From positions 27,393,080-27,457,079 of the forward strand of contig CM070617.1 of assembly GCA_036346255.1 (NCBI GenBank): DNA of 64,000 bases. The letters are read 5' to 3'. Shown one piece after another: positions 22,813-34,315 of this stretch; the first letter of the stretch is position 1; each line of letters begins with the position of its first letter. The position numbers and the translations under genes are program-made. The notes under the pieces are model-generated. The model was not told where the DNA came from, did no database searches, and was given only the letters and a program-made list of their open reading frames with translations. Source of the stretch: Ampelocalamus luodianensis. Taxonomy: Eukaryota > Streptophyta > Magnoliopsida > Poales > Poaceae.

Positions 22813-25048
22813 AAAAAACATTGTTTGGCTTGTTGCCACAACAGTGCTGATGTGCTTGACTGCGACTCCAGCATGCACTGGAAAAATGCCATAGAAATAT
22901 AGAATAGGTGTCACAAGGAAACATGACGAACGTGAAAAGCGTGCTCGTGGATTACTGAAACTGAAAACCGAACTGTTTCTACCATCGACTCTTCAATAAG
23001 TGAAGTCTCTATCTCTTCAGCAAAATAGTTTGATTTGGATATGGAGAGCTAGCTGATATTATGTGCACAAGGATAACTCTGCTGCGAAATTCAGCACTAC
23101 AAACTGACAAGTTGGCACCATTGTGTTGGGTGGATTCAGGGGGTCCATTTGTCAAGGAATGTTTTGAAAAGGTTGTTCATACAGGCATACTGTTACAGTC
23201 TTGCAGATAAACGGAAACTAAATTAATTACACTTAAGCATGCAATGATACACTCCAATTGCAAGGGTACAATTCAGAGTTCAATTCGACGGTGAGTTGTT
23301 AATATGGAACTTCGTCTAATTATTCACCAAAACACCACTTATTCTACTGTTTTCGAGCATGTGTCCCCCCCCCAACCTAATAGCAGGTGTTTCTCACGAG
23401 GATGAGGATTACACAACGTCGCTGCTGCAAACCCCCTTTGCTACCTTAAAGTTGCAAGTTTTGATGATTATGTTGCAAGAGTGATGCCAGGAACGAAGCT
23501 GGCCTCCACTGTGCGGATGACGAACTCACAGTTAATTCATACCACTCGACAAAGTTTTATATAGCATGCATTACCGTTTGTCGTTTGCACGGCGCAGTTA
23601 GTGCACCAGTTTTTTTGTAACCCATGCTGGTTCACCAGTTTAATTAAACTTCGCTCAAAGTTGGGGAATTTTGTTAAATTAGTACTCTCGGTTAGAAGAC
23701 AAGTTAGGTTGTTGCACCTAGTCGACCAAACAAAATTCTCGTGTCATTACCCTTTCTTCCTGTGCTTTTCCAATTGTAACCTTTTGGTGAAAGACGTGTC
23801 TCGTAATGCCAGTATGGCGTTTTCCCCACTTTTCCTATTGTGTATTGCGCCTATTTCAATGTATTTGGTCCGAAGAGACGTATTGCATTTTGTTTTGTGT
23901 TGTGTAAAGCGAAATCATTGTTATGTTCTTTAGTGCCTGAATAGTGAATCATCAATCCATAGTACAACAACCATCCTACATTGCATTTTTCTTGAGAAAA
24001 TGGAGTCCGGGAGATTTTGTCGCAGAGAAACAAAAGCCACTCCTGAGAGGTCGCGAGCACGATGTGTCGGTTGCATGCATGCTTTGACAAGACTGAAGCG
24101 AGAGGAGTTGTTTACAAGTACTGACGAGGACAGGGATGTCAAAATTAGACAGCACCTGACTGACACTACCACAAAGGACAGAAGCCGCACGCAGAATCCT
24201 GCACTCCTGTGCTCTACCGACAGTTGATGCACCTGGTTTAGGAACCAGATTGGTGGGGACTGGGAAGTAAGGAGGTCACGACACGCTCTCACGCATCTAA
24301 CCACATGCAGGAGCAGGGCGTACGTGAGTTAAAGCGGTTCATCAGATTGAGGTATTCTGTTCACATTCGCTTCAGGCGATTCCTTTCAGTCTCTGGGCTT
24401 TTGTAGCTTTCTGAGGAGGAGCTACATACCTACATCGCACGATGTTTTCTTTTCTTTGAGAGGACATTTCAGGCTATGCTAAGTTACTAGTGCTGCGCAT
24501 CGATGATCTCACGGACAGTTTGTGACAGCATTGTATGCCATTCGAACCAGCATATATCAGGGTTACATCAGATATTTGACGAGCTGGTCAATACCCTGCA
24601 TGATCTGGAACCAGCAGATATGAAGGTTAAATCAGATAATTCATGTGCATGTTTCTGTAGAATAAGAACGCGACAACTACAATTCTTGAACAACACACAC
24701 AAATTAAGCACCAGAATTACCGAAACTGCCAGGCTACTACTGTACGCACATGCAGGAAGCGTAACGGAAGTACAAGTCTGAAGCACAATGTGCGCGCCCT
24801 GGCCCATGCACTGCACTGATGCTCTCATTTCTCGTTCGTATTCTGCTCACCTTGTGCTTTTCGCCTCCTAGTGATTTACATCGTGGGAGAACTCCGGTAC
24901 GTCTTCCTTCATTCTAGAGTCACACACGCCGCCTGTCCCCTGAGACTAACTTTTTATGTCAGACGACGACGCTGCGACACTCGGCTACCATGAAACAAGT
25001 ACCTGCCAGTCGTCACGAGTGAGGAGTCATGAGGCGCAGTGCGCAAAT
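22813..25048. other. Intergenic, nothing recognised
   Basis: Short frames on both strands (for example 110 codons at 23601) have no recognisable similarity or codon signal. A run of nine C lies at about 23365. Confidence 0.4.
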
Positions 25049-25664
25049 GGGAAGTTTGGACACTGTTGGCCCATGTGCATTCAAAATTCCAAGTGTAGCC
25101 CTCTCTTCTCAAAATTTTCACTGCTGCGCTCGGGAAACGCAGTAACTAGGTGCTGCGCCTGGCCCCCGCATGAGCTAGGAGCTGCGCCCAGGACACGCGG
25201 GAGGTGCCTGCTGCGCGCGCCAAACGCAGCAGCTGCTTGCCCACGCGCGCGCGTAAGCGCAGCGGCTGCCCCACTGCGCGCGCGCGCCAGAGCCTAGCCC
25301 GCCTCCCTGCGCGCAAGGCGCTGCTGCGGCGTGGCGTGCACGCCGAGCACGCTCGCCTCCTCCGCGCGCCGCGCGCTGCTGCTGCCCACGCGCGCCCACG
25401 CGAGTCGGCCGCTTTCCCGCCTGCGCGGCGGTGTAGGCTGCGCCACGCGCCGCCCCGCGAGTTTGGCGTGGGGAGCGCAGCCTCCTTCTTGCGCTCGGTG
25501 GCGCAGAACAGCTGCTTCGCGTTGCGCCGCGCAGCATGTGGGCTCTTTGTGGTTCTGGCGCGCAGACGCTGCGATCATGGGGCTAAAAACGGAATTTCGT
25601 ACCTAGGGAGACCACATTTGGAATTACATTGCATTAAAGGGTTAATAGTGTCCAAAACTTTGCC
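25049..25664. mobile_element. Inverted-repeat transposon with very GC-rich interior
   Basis: Left end GGGAAGTTTGGACACTGTT pairs with the reverse complement of the right end, GGCAAAGTTTTGGACACTAT. The similarity continues inward for about 50 bp (to CCAAGTGTAGCCC / CCAAATGTGGTCT). Between the arms, 25140-25540 is crowded with GCGC, CTGCGC and CACGCG. The architecture suits a Mutator-like (Pack-MULE) or other DNA element. No clear target duplication was found. Confidence 0.55.
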
Positions 25665-27960
25665 AATAGCCACTAATTAACTCCATGGAATCGATATCTG
25701 CAAGTGGTGCCATCTACTGGAAATTCGGCGGTGTACCTCGTACGACCCTTGCTCTGAAGTTTCTTCCGTGCTAGCTTTCTCTGTGAAATCATTCCAATTC
25801 AACAACTCCATCATGAACTTCATCATGCACACTGGCGACCCGCGATCCGTGTGTTTGGAGTTTGGACCTTCGGACAAGCAAGGTTGCCAAGTGCCAGCAC
25901 TACTACTATGGTAGTCCTACCTAAGCCTGGCGGCATGATACGAAGGTAACGTTACACCGTCGTGCTCTCGCTGAAACCACCAGACGAGCCAGCAAGACCT
26001 GACAGTTTCCTACCATCAATTATGGCTCGCGGACTCGCGCGTCCATTTCTCGGAGTACGACTTCAACGTAGCATCATGACTATATTTCTTTGAGGCTACG
26101 GCAAAATTCTCATTTGAGAACGAGTTACATCTCCAGAAATGGTCAGTAGTAGTTGACAGTTGCATCAAGTTTCTAATTGACGGTAATAAATTAACCGGCT
26201 TGTGTTTCTTGTAGTCCTGGATGTGCTAACTGTGCAAACGTCAACCACAAACTATTTGAGGCGATAAGCATGGGCAACTGAGATGACCGCAACTTGTTCG
26301 TGACGAACTTGAGAGCCGCCAATAGAATGTATCCAAAACCGGCACTATTCACCGACTTGAAGGAACACCCTCCCGTTCCATACGAATGTAAAAGTATTAA
26401 TTACTTGCCATTGAAAATTGACCGGGTTCTTAAAATTTCATTGCGCAACTGGTCCTCTCTTTGTTGCAATCGAATCTTAACTTTCATCCCGTTCTTATCA
26501 CTCTCGTCGATCAACCATGAATTAACTGTCAAATTATGTATGAAAAGTCTTATTTACCCTTCTTATGCTCCATCTTCTTCTTCGTCTCTCCTCTCTCTCA
26601 CTTCACAGCACCGAGGCCGACAACCTTCATCTTTGCATCTTCTAAAGCTAATGAAACAACATTTTCGTGACTAAATAAAACAAGGACATCTACTTTTTTT
26701 TTACAGCTCAGCTCAGCTTTGAAAGTAATCCAAGATTGTACACGACAGCACAACCACGGGTATATACAAATTGGTACAGGAGCAAGAATTAATTAAAGAT
26801 GACTAGATGAAAACAAGAATAATGCAATTAAATAAAAACAGAGATTATATTAGAATCGATCAACCAGTGAGAGGAGAGGAATCGAAGTAAGAATCTAACA
26901 CCTACAAGACAAGTTTCCATCTTTTCTACTCAGACATTTACAGAAAAAATAGATCAGATTGTTACCGCAAAGAAAAATTCCCCTAGAAAAGGAAAGAAAA
27001 AAAAAAACCAACACACCGAGACGAAATCCGCGATATTTTTTTCTTTAGAATTACCAAACCAAAAATACAAAAGGAAAAAAAATCAAGGATTTCCGCAAGA
27101 AACAGGGCGGGCAAAAGATCGATCCATATCCCCCCACCGCACATCGAGACGGCCGACTCAATCTTGTGAAAGAAACCATTCGATCCGAGCACTACTTACA
27201 GGAGCGCAGGGTGCCACTGCGATCTCTGGAGCCTGGACTGAGGAGTGGAGGTGGCACGGGTCGGTCTAGGCGACGAGGGTGGGGGAGGCGGCGCGACGAG
27301 GGTGGAGGCGGAAGGGAGGGGTGAATGCATGAAGAGGAAGAGCGAGGAGGAAGAAGACAGGTAACATATGTATTTTGATCATTTTTTAGTGGTTAACGGC
27401 GGCTGGATTCAATAAAGCTAACGGGGTGTAAAAACAGAACAAAATTTAAGATCCATAATAATGAAGGGAGTAACAGTTTCGTATGTTATTTTAGAGAACC
27501 GGCAAGTTCAGTCGCAATTAGAAATTAATCCGACGTAAAACCGCACAGTGCCACGCTGGCACATACATACAGCCCCGCATGCACCACACCGACGACGAGA
27601 CGCTCGCCAAGGAAACAGCACGCGGCTACGACACCGCGGCACGAGCTGTCACGGCGGCGAAACCCGGCCCCCACGCCCCGCCGCGGCTAAGCATCTATCT
27701 CGCGCTCTCTCCATGTCACCACCGGGTGGCTCGTGCCGAGCCCATGATGTGCAGGAGAATCCCCGCAAAAAGCCGCGTTCCCATCGCGAGCGTCCGGACC
27801 CCACCTATCCGAGATCTCCCGCGTCCCCGCGTTCAGACCGCCGCCGCACGGGGCCCCACGGCGCCCACCCGCTCGTCACCATCCACCTCGGCGTCCACGT
27901 AGGACTTACTCGCCACGTAAGCGCCGGGCGGCGTAAGCGTTAGGTACATCGTGCAGGGAA
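25665..27960. other. Intergenic, including far upstream region of the first MGNC gene
   Basis: No coding gene recognised. On the minus strand 27340-27205 is CT-rich and followed by a perfect splice-donor-like GTAAGTAG (27201-27194), so a non-coding first exon reading leftwards is conceivable but unsupported. 27550-27950 is GC-rich promoter-side DNA, with ACGT cores in CCACGTAGG and GCCACGTAAG near 27894 and 27912 (bZIP/ABRE-like). Confidence 0.35.
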
Positions 27961-27988
27961 CGTTCGTGCCGATCGGTTCCCTTAAAAC

Positions 27989-27995
27989 TATAAAA
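27989..27995 (+). promoter_or_regulatory. TATA box of the first MGNC gene
   Basis: TATAAAA, 138 bp upstream of the start codon, with a purine-rich leader after it. Confidence 0.6.
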
Positions 27996-28132
27996 TCGCA
28001 CCTCCCATCCGAGTTGGTCACACAAAGACCACCAAATCGAAAAGCAGAAGCAGAAGCAGCATCAGCACAGCGGCAACAACAAGAAACACAGGAGGAGGAA
28101 GGAGAAGAATCTGTACGTTCATACACGTATAC

Positions 28133-28462
28133 ATGGGGAACTGCGCCGTGACGCAGCACGCCGTGTCGTGGGCCGACGACGGCGAGTGGGATCTGCCGTC
28201 CGCGGCGGAGGAGGAAGGGAACCCCGCGGAGAGGACGGGGCACATGACGGAGGTGACCATCAGGATCACCAAGAGGCAGCTGCAGGAGCTGATGGACAAG
28301 AGGGCCGACGGCCACAGCCTCGTCCGGAAGAGCCGGCGGTCGGCGGCGGAGCTTCTGGCCGGCATCATGAACGCCGGCGAGGTCTACCACCACCTCCAGC
28401 ACTGCAGGGTGGCCCACTGGAAGCCCGCGCTGCAGAGCATCCCGGAGGCCGTGGAGTCATGA
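28133..28462 (+). CDS. Small MGNC protein, paralogue 1 (predicted N-myristoylated)
   Basis: 109 codons, single exon, starting MGNCAVTQHAVSWADDGEWD. Gly2 with Cys4 is the classic pattern for N-myristoylation plus palmitoylation, so plasma-membrane attachment is predicted. The middle holds VTIRITKRQLQELMDK followed by KSRRSAAELLAGIMNAGEV (helical, basic). The end HWKPALQSIPEAVES is shared with the other two copies. Plants carry several small MGNC proteins ending in a WRPSLQSIPE-like box; I know of no proven biochemical role. A TATA box lies 138 bp upstream. Overlapping frames in this GC-rich region are shadows: only this frame is conserved among the three paralogues. Confidence 0.85.
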   Translation: MGNCAVTQHAVSWADDGEWDLPSAAEEEGNPAERTGHMTEVTIRITKRQLQELMDKRADGHSLVRKSRRSAAELLAGIMNAGEVYHHLQHCRVAHWKPALQSIPEAVES

Positions 28463-29199
28463 CACTAGCTACCGTGGTGTTGCCGATCGAGTTCCTCTTC
28501 TTTTTCTCGGTTGCTTCTTTGCAGCTTCGTTTGATAGATCACAACTTTTTTTTTGTGACCTACTGTAATGATTTTTTAGTTCGGATGCGACGAACGATGT
28601 AAATTAGTAGGGAAAGTGGTGATAGACACAATGACTTGTGCCTGCCAAAGCAGAATATCGATTTAATCTTATTAATGGCCAACATTATGCAACATGATTG
28701 GGTCGCGCTCTCTTTGCTAAAGTCGTGGTACCCATGCAGACTGTAAAAGGGCAAAGCCTGGACCAAACACACATATATATACACACACATGTAATTCCTT
28801 CCTCTTCGTTCAGAGGACCAATAACAAAAGAGGGCATGCTTGCCGCAAGAGGCAAGAATAACCAGATTTTCTATTGTTATAAAATTTTTCTGATTTATAT
28901 TAATAACTCATAAATAAAGTAGTATACTGCGAAATTACGAAACATTAACTAAGAAGGGTCAATTTTTTTTGGTGAGACGTGACCCGCACAACTCGAGGGA
29001 AATAGCCTCATCGAGTCATCGTCTGAGCATTTAGTTTGAAGGGCACCTTCACTACAGATTGATCCACACATTCTGTGGCTGACCGTGCAGGCATTCGCAA
29101 GTCAATTTTCCAGAAGCTCTGCGTAAAGAAAATATATGTTTCGCCTATTTCGACCATTTTTTCATTCTATTTTTAAAAATGGCTCATGCTGAAAACAAA
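28463..29199. other. 3' flank of the first MGNC gene
   Basis: Includes the probable 3' UTR. An AATAAAG at about 28913 could serve poly(A) addition but is far from the stop. No other feature. Confidence 0.35.
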
Positions 29200-29420
29200 T
29201 TCCAGGAATGACCCCTTTTACTCAACGTTAGCACGAATGACGCTGGGGATGAACATGTTAGCACTAGAAGAGCTGGCGCTGAGAAAGGGTAGATATCGAA
29301 GATAAGTTGTCATCTCACTACACCGTGATTCAAACCTCAATGTCAGCCCTTTTGACGCTGATATGTTCATCCTCAATGTCATCCATGTTGACACTGAAAA
29401 AAAAAACCATTCCTAGAATC
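29200..29420. repeat. Foldback (hairpin) element
   Basis: Arms 29200-29283 and 29337-29420 are imperfect inverted repeats: TCCAGGAATGACC pairs with the complement of ACCATTCCTAGA, and GGATGAACATGTTAGC with the complement of CTGATATGTTCATCC. The loop is about 53 bp. It could be a small foldback MITE. If transcribed it would form a long imperfect hairpin. Confidence 0.7.
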
Positions 29421-29739
29421 TCTACTATTTAAAAGTTAGAGTTATTGGTCGTCCATCCTCCTTACCCTTTTTACGTCCGTTGGATCGGCGAGCGGAGTAC
29501 CAACGATCTAGATTGTGTCGTTGAGCACAATGATAGTTGACAACCCGACATGATGGGACTATGATTTTTTTTTTTAATCCGTAGCAGAACCCGGACATTG
29601 AACTAGTAAGTTTCAAGCACGAGTTATTTTTGAAAATAGAAACATAAAAAGGATTAAAATAGGCAAAAAGCTTGAAGAAAATGGAGATGGATATGCACAC
29701 TAGCTAGCTCACCAACACGTTGACAAGACACAGTCTATA

Positions 29740-32700
29740 TGTCGGACCCGAATTTTCTAATCCCGAGTCCTCTGTGAAAACCCTGTGCTATTTCCTGGAT
29801 CAGCAGATAGCACTCACAGGTACATTGCTGAATCATTCATACATGGCGCGAACTAAAGTACCAAATTTATTACAACCATCAGAGTGACATAGACCACGTC
29901 GGGTCGAGTTTTACAAAAGGGGCCGATCAGGCCAAATTGATTACATTACAGAACACCGAATACGATAGCGAAAGTAAAAGGGTAGAGCTCATCTCTTCAC
30001 AGGCAAGCGACTGGGGCAACCTGTGTACGACTGATACTAACCAAGGACCTGGATAATATCGGTTGTACGCAAGTACCAACGAGTCTGCTAGACTGGGACG
30101 AGACCTAGACTACAGAACTAGTCTACTCTTCATCAATTCCTTGCCCATTAACTTCTGGATCTTCGTAGTATGCATAGTCTCCTTCATCGGCGTTATCTGA
30201 AGGGTTTGGGGGAGAGCGAGAATGAGCACAACTTCCGTGCTTGCGAGCCAACGCACAATGCAATAATATACATGCAGGGCTTAACAAGGATGGCCCAGAT
30301 TCTTTTATTTGCTAAAGCAAGGTTTTCAATTATCATACTTACAAATTCCTATTACTTAGCATTTTTTTTTACAAATTGCATTTTGTTAAAGAGAGTAATT
30401 GTGCAATAATTGTATCAGCAGAGGTTCCCTCCATCGGAAACTCTACCTAATGCTTATTTTAATTGGAGCTACCTCCAATCATTAACCGCGCTGAGTCTGA
30501 AACTCAGGGAAAATCCAATCTCAGGGCTAGGAGAGCCCACCATATTTTTCATACCACCCACAAAGGATTTTTGAAATAGAACTAACTCAAGTTAAGTTCC
30601 CATGCCCGCCTTTGACCGTAGGCACGACTGTTTAAACAGTTTATAACTCTGCAGAGATTGTACACTTTACCCACAAGAGACAGTTAACTCGTTGCCCTAC
30701 ACGATTCCTTGGTCGTGTAGTCGGGAGGTTGTCACAATAACCAATCTAAATATCTCGTCCTTTCCATCGTCTCACCCTTATAGGGTTACGCCCATACGTT
30801 CGCGAGGGATGTTGTACCCACAGCGCCTGGCATAGTTGAACTAGCCACGGCGTTGGCAACTTCACCTTGTATCGGTGTCCCCGTCAAGCTGGATGTACCG
30901 CAAGCTTGCGCGTGCCATTACTCCACCAGTGAGATGACTTTCAGGATTTGATAAATTTACTAAGCCAAGTCGCGGTTTGTTGCAGACTTGTGGTTGTACT
31001 TGTTTTACACGGGAGGTCGTGACAAAATTAAGTCCTTAGGAATTATCTGGGTGGTTCTTCCACATACCATCCACAAAATAACATTCTTTGGGCTACATTA
31101 GCACCCAATGTTATACCATCCGCCTCTCCATCCACCCAGATATGGTAATAGCAATTTAGGGTTTTTGAGAAGTAAAATACAATATTTCAACCATCTCAGT
31201 CATTTACCCGTAATGACTGCCCAAATCATTTTGTGTTTGAAGAGATGATGATTGGGACAGTTTTAATATCTCGGTACTTAAGCAAGGCTAGCATGTCGCT
31301 TAAGTACAACCTATAGCTAGTATTACCATATAGTTACTAGGGTGACAATGGAATTAAGGGATTCAAGTTGTCAAGGATGGCATAATAATTAGTTAATCAT
31401 CAAATGAGTATTAACTACCTTAAGCTTTAACATATGTTTGTTTAAGGAATTAAAGCATGCAATTTGCCATTTTAAAAGAATATAATTTGCATAAAATGTA
31501 GGCTCAATATGATCAAAGTATTGACTCGCCTTGATTGAAGGGGAGAGGGTCCTGGTAGTCTTGTTCGTGATCACCCTGGAGATCTCCGGTGTCCTCGAAC
31601 TCTACGCGGGCGAAGTACCGGAAAAATATACAACATGCAATAAGAGCAAATAAATACACGAGAATACACAAATGAACTCCAAATTGAACAAGACCTATGC
31701 TATTAGCAAGATCTTGATTTTACAAAATTTTAGAAATTTATTTTATAATTTTTGGAGTTAAAATGGGGGAGATACTAATTTTTGAAGCCTCACCTTTGAA
31801 TTAAAAAGGAAAAAGGAAAAGAAAAACAACAACAAAAAAAAGAAAACCGGTGCGGCCCACAACCAAGTTTCGGCCCAGCCCGAGGCTTGGGCCAAAAGCG
31901 GCGCGCACACGGGCGGGCGCGGCCCACGGCGCGGAGGCGGCCCACGGGGCTGGTTGCCCTACAAGCCAGAGGGGAGGGGGGCTCTCGGGCCAGGGCAAAA
32001 GGGAGGGGGAGAATGGGGGGGCGGCGGCGGCGGTGTGTGCGGTAGAGGGGAGATGAGGGGGCTTGGGAGCGGCGGCGTCACGCGGGGACGACGGCGACCG
32101 GAGGGGAGGTGCGGCTAGGGGCACGGCGATGCGAGGCTCACCGACGGCGGCGGCGACCGGAGGAGGTAAGGGCTTCGGCTCCGGTCTTCTCCTTCCTCTT
32201 CCCTTCTTCTTGCTCTTCTTCCTCTCGGGTTCTTGCTTGGGGACGAACAAGGGGGGAGACGGGGAGAAACGGGGGAGGACGGGAACGGAGGTGCCGGGGC
32301 AGGGGCTTTTAAAGCCGAAGAGGGGAGGTGCGGGGAGGGGGCCCCGGGCGAGCGTGCGCACGGAGGTGATGATGGAGCTACGGCGCTCTCTGCGCACGGA
32401 GGTGACAAGTCGGGGAGATAGGAGGGGAAGGCCGAGCAGACGAGTGCAGGCGGTGCGCGTGCGCAAGCGCAGCGCGACGGCGTCAGGGAGTAGGCAGCAA
32501 AGGGCGGCGGAGGTGGTGTGCGTGCGGCGGCGACGCAGAGCACGCGAGGGGGGGGGGAGGTAGGTGAGGTGTAGGCGGCGGCGTGCGCACGAGAGGAGAG
32601 AAGAGGGTGGGACAAGCGGAGACAGCCAAGAGGAAAAGGACAAGGAGAGGGGAGAACCGGGCCGGGGCGGCAGAGGGAAGGGAACCGGGGGGGCCGGCGA

Positions 32701-32740
32701 GGGTTGACCCCGGGAGAGAAGGAGAAAAGGGGGCGCTACA
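29740..32740. mobile_element. Solo LTR, about 3.0 kb (Ty3/Gypsy, Tekay/RIRE3-like by its ends)
   Basis: Begins TGTCGGACCCGAATTTTC and ends GGGGGCGCTACA, with TG...CA ends. An exact target duplication CTATA lies on both sides (29735-29739 and 32741-32745). No gag-pol frame, primer site or internal LTR-to-LTR repeat is seen, so one long LTR left by recombination is the simplest reading. The length and TGTC(A)xACCC start recall Tekay-type LTRs of grasses; assignment is inference. The GC-rich end (31850-32740) yields long open frames on both strands (up to 280 codons) that I consider spurious. Confidence 0.75.
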
Positions 32741-33205
32741 CTATAACAAGGTTGCTCGATTTACCAATCAATCTCGGTTAGTAATTTCGATCGAAGTGGT
32801 GGCCATAGTGTTGCTGTCGTGTTGCCCGCGCATGTTGCTCTCTGGGTCCCATCTCATCGCAGCAAAGCTCCGGAAGTTGTATTTTCCAGCAAAGTGCGAC
32901 AATTCCGTATGTACTGGCCACTATTGACGTACATGTTAGGGTGCCTTGAAGCTTCAGTTCTGCTAGTAGTTAACAGATACATAAATTAATAGGTCAAAAT
33001 AAATGGGTGGAATTGGCCCTGAGGGGGAAAAAACACCAAAATCAAACTAGGCTGACGCTGAAATGATGTAATAATATTCTCCCATAGGTCTTCAGCAGTT
33101 CTACATTTGCAACCTTTCTTGTGGGCAAATCGGCAATTGGAAGCCTGTATGTGTAACTAGATGACACAGATTCCCTTGATTTACGTAGTGTGCATATAGC
33201 CATGT

Positions 33206-34307
33206 AGGGCTGGAAAAAAAAGCTCGAGGCTTGCGAGCCAGCTCGGCACAGACCAAGCTCGAGCTGGCTTGTGGCATATACAAGCTGTGCCAAGCCTCAT
33301 TCCCAGCTCGCATCGTTTACGAGCCGAGCCCAAGCCGCTCGGTAGGCTCGTAGGCTGCCAGCCGGCCCAGCCCATACAAACAATGAGGTATATTTCGTGT
33401 GAACCCTACAAACTATAACCCCTATCCCCGTAGCTCGGTGCACAAACAGCCATCGAGCGATTCTCATCCATCCAAATCGAGGGGCGCCACTGTCATTTCC
33501 GCCGCCCCGCCCTCCTTCCACCGCCCTATCCTCCATCCGCCTTCCTCCTTTCACCACCCCATCCTCTTTCCACCTTCCTCCTCCCCCTCGCCCACCTCCT
33601 CTTTCCGCCACCCTATCGTCTGTGCCTTGCGGCTCCGCATCTCCTCCGCCGCCCGCCTCCCTCCAAACTCAAGCACCACCATCACTGCCTCCCTCCAAGT
33701 CCCTCCCCCTCTTGCCCGGTCGAGCCGCTGCCATCTCCGCCTCCCACTGTCCCGATGATGCCGCCACCAGATACAAAGTCCTCCCCGGGACCCGGTCGTC
33801 CTTGACCCCGACGCACGCGACCTGCCATCCGTGACCAGCCGCTTGCAAGTTGGTGGACCATCGGGTCGTCGAGGATGGCCAGTAGGAGCTGCAAGAGCTC
33901 CACCTTGACCGCGGCGGGGGTCTGCGTTGTGGCCGCCTGATGGTAGAAGTGGAAGGGGCGGGCGGGGGCGAGGAGGGAGGAGATGAGGTGGAGGGAGGTG
34001 GTCTGCCCATAGGCGCGACAGCGCGCAAAGGCGACGACGACATTGAGAGCCGTGACGGTGGCGGGCGAGAGGCACTGCCTCACGGCGGGCATCAGCGGCG
34101 TCATCGCGGCCACGGGCAGTTGAGATTGGGACTCAAGGTGGAAGGATTGGGACTAGTTCTGGAGCTGTCACGAGCCAGCTCGAGCCACCTTTCAAGCCGA
34201 ACCAAACATGGTTTTTAGCATGTTTCCTAAACGAGCCGAGTCGAGCTGAGCCGCGGTTAAGACCGAGCTTGGGCGAGCTTGACTCGAGCCGGCTCGTTTC
34301 TAGCCCT
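33206..34307. mobile_element. hAT-like transposon carrying gene fragments (Pack-type)
   Basis: Ends AGGGCTGGAAA and TTTCTAGCCCT are terminal inverted repeats, followed inward by GAGC/GCTCG-rich subterminal DNA on both sides, as in many plant hAT elements. An 8-bp target duplication with two transitions flanks it (AGCCATGT at 33198-33205, AGCTATAT at 34308-34315). There is no transposase. The 750-bp interior is GC-rich and includes an antisense fragment of an SMXL/D53 gene. The element is non-autonomous. Confidence 0.75.
33850..34113 (-). pseudogene. Captured fragment of an SMXL (D53-like) gene, N-terminal Clp-N region
   Basis: The minus-strand frame from 34113 contains RQCLSPATVTALN, GQTTSLHLISSLLAP, FHFYHQAATTQTPAAVKVEL and LLAILDDPMV. 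These match, in order, the N-terminal double Clp-N domain of SMAX1-LIKE proteins, and rice D53 most closely as I remember it. Between SSLLAP and FHFYHQ the domain lacks the middle section (about 80-100 residues), and similarity ends after the LDDP box. D53/SMXL proteins are nuclear repressors degraded in strigolactone signalling. This piece has neither the ATPase part nor the EAR motif and cannot replace the gene. If transcribed from either side it could give sense or antisense RNA against the parent gene. Confidence 0.8.
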
Positions 34308-34315
34308 AGCTATAT

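Noticed and set aside
23601..23933. 110-codon plus-strand frame
   Set aside because: No similarity, Cys/Leu/Phe-rich chance translation of AT-rich DNA, and a shadow frame on the other strand.
25175..25680. Frames of 90-158 codons on both strands
   Set aside because: Composition artefact of the CpG-rich filling of an inverted-repeat element.
27833..28602. Frames overlapping the first MGNC gene (194, 116 and 144 codons)
   Set aside because: Only the 28133-28462 frame is conserved in the two paralogues; the others are shadows. The same applies around 35812 and 60211.
31801..32643. 280-codon minus-strand frame and overlapping plus-strand frames of 166 codons
   Set aside because: Very GC-rich tail of a solo LTR; open in several frames at once, with Pro/Arg/Ala-rich low-complexity translation and no family match.
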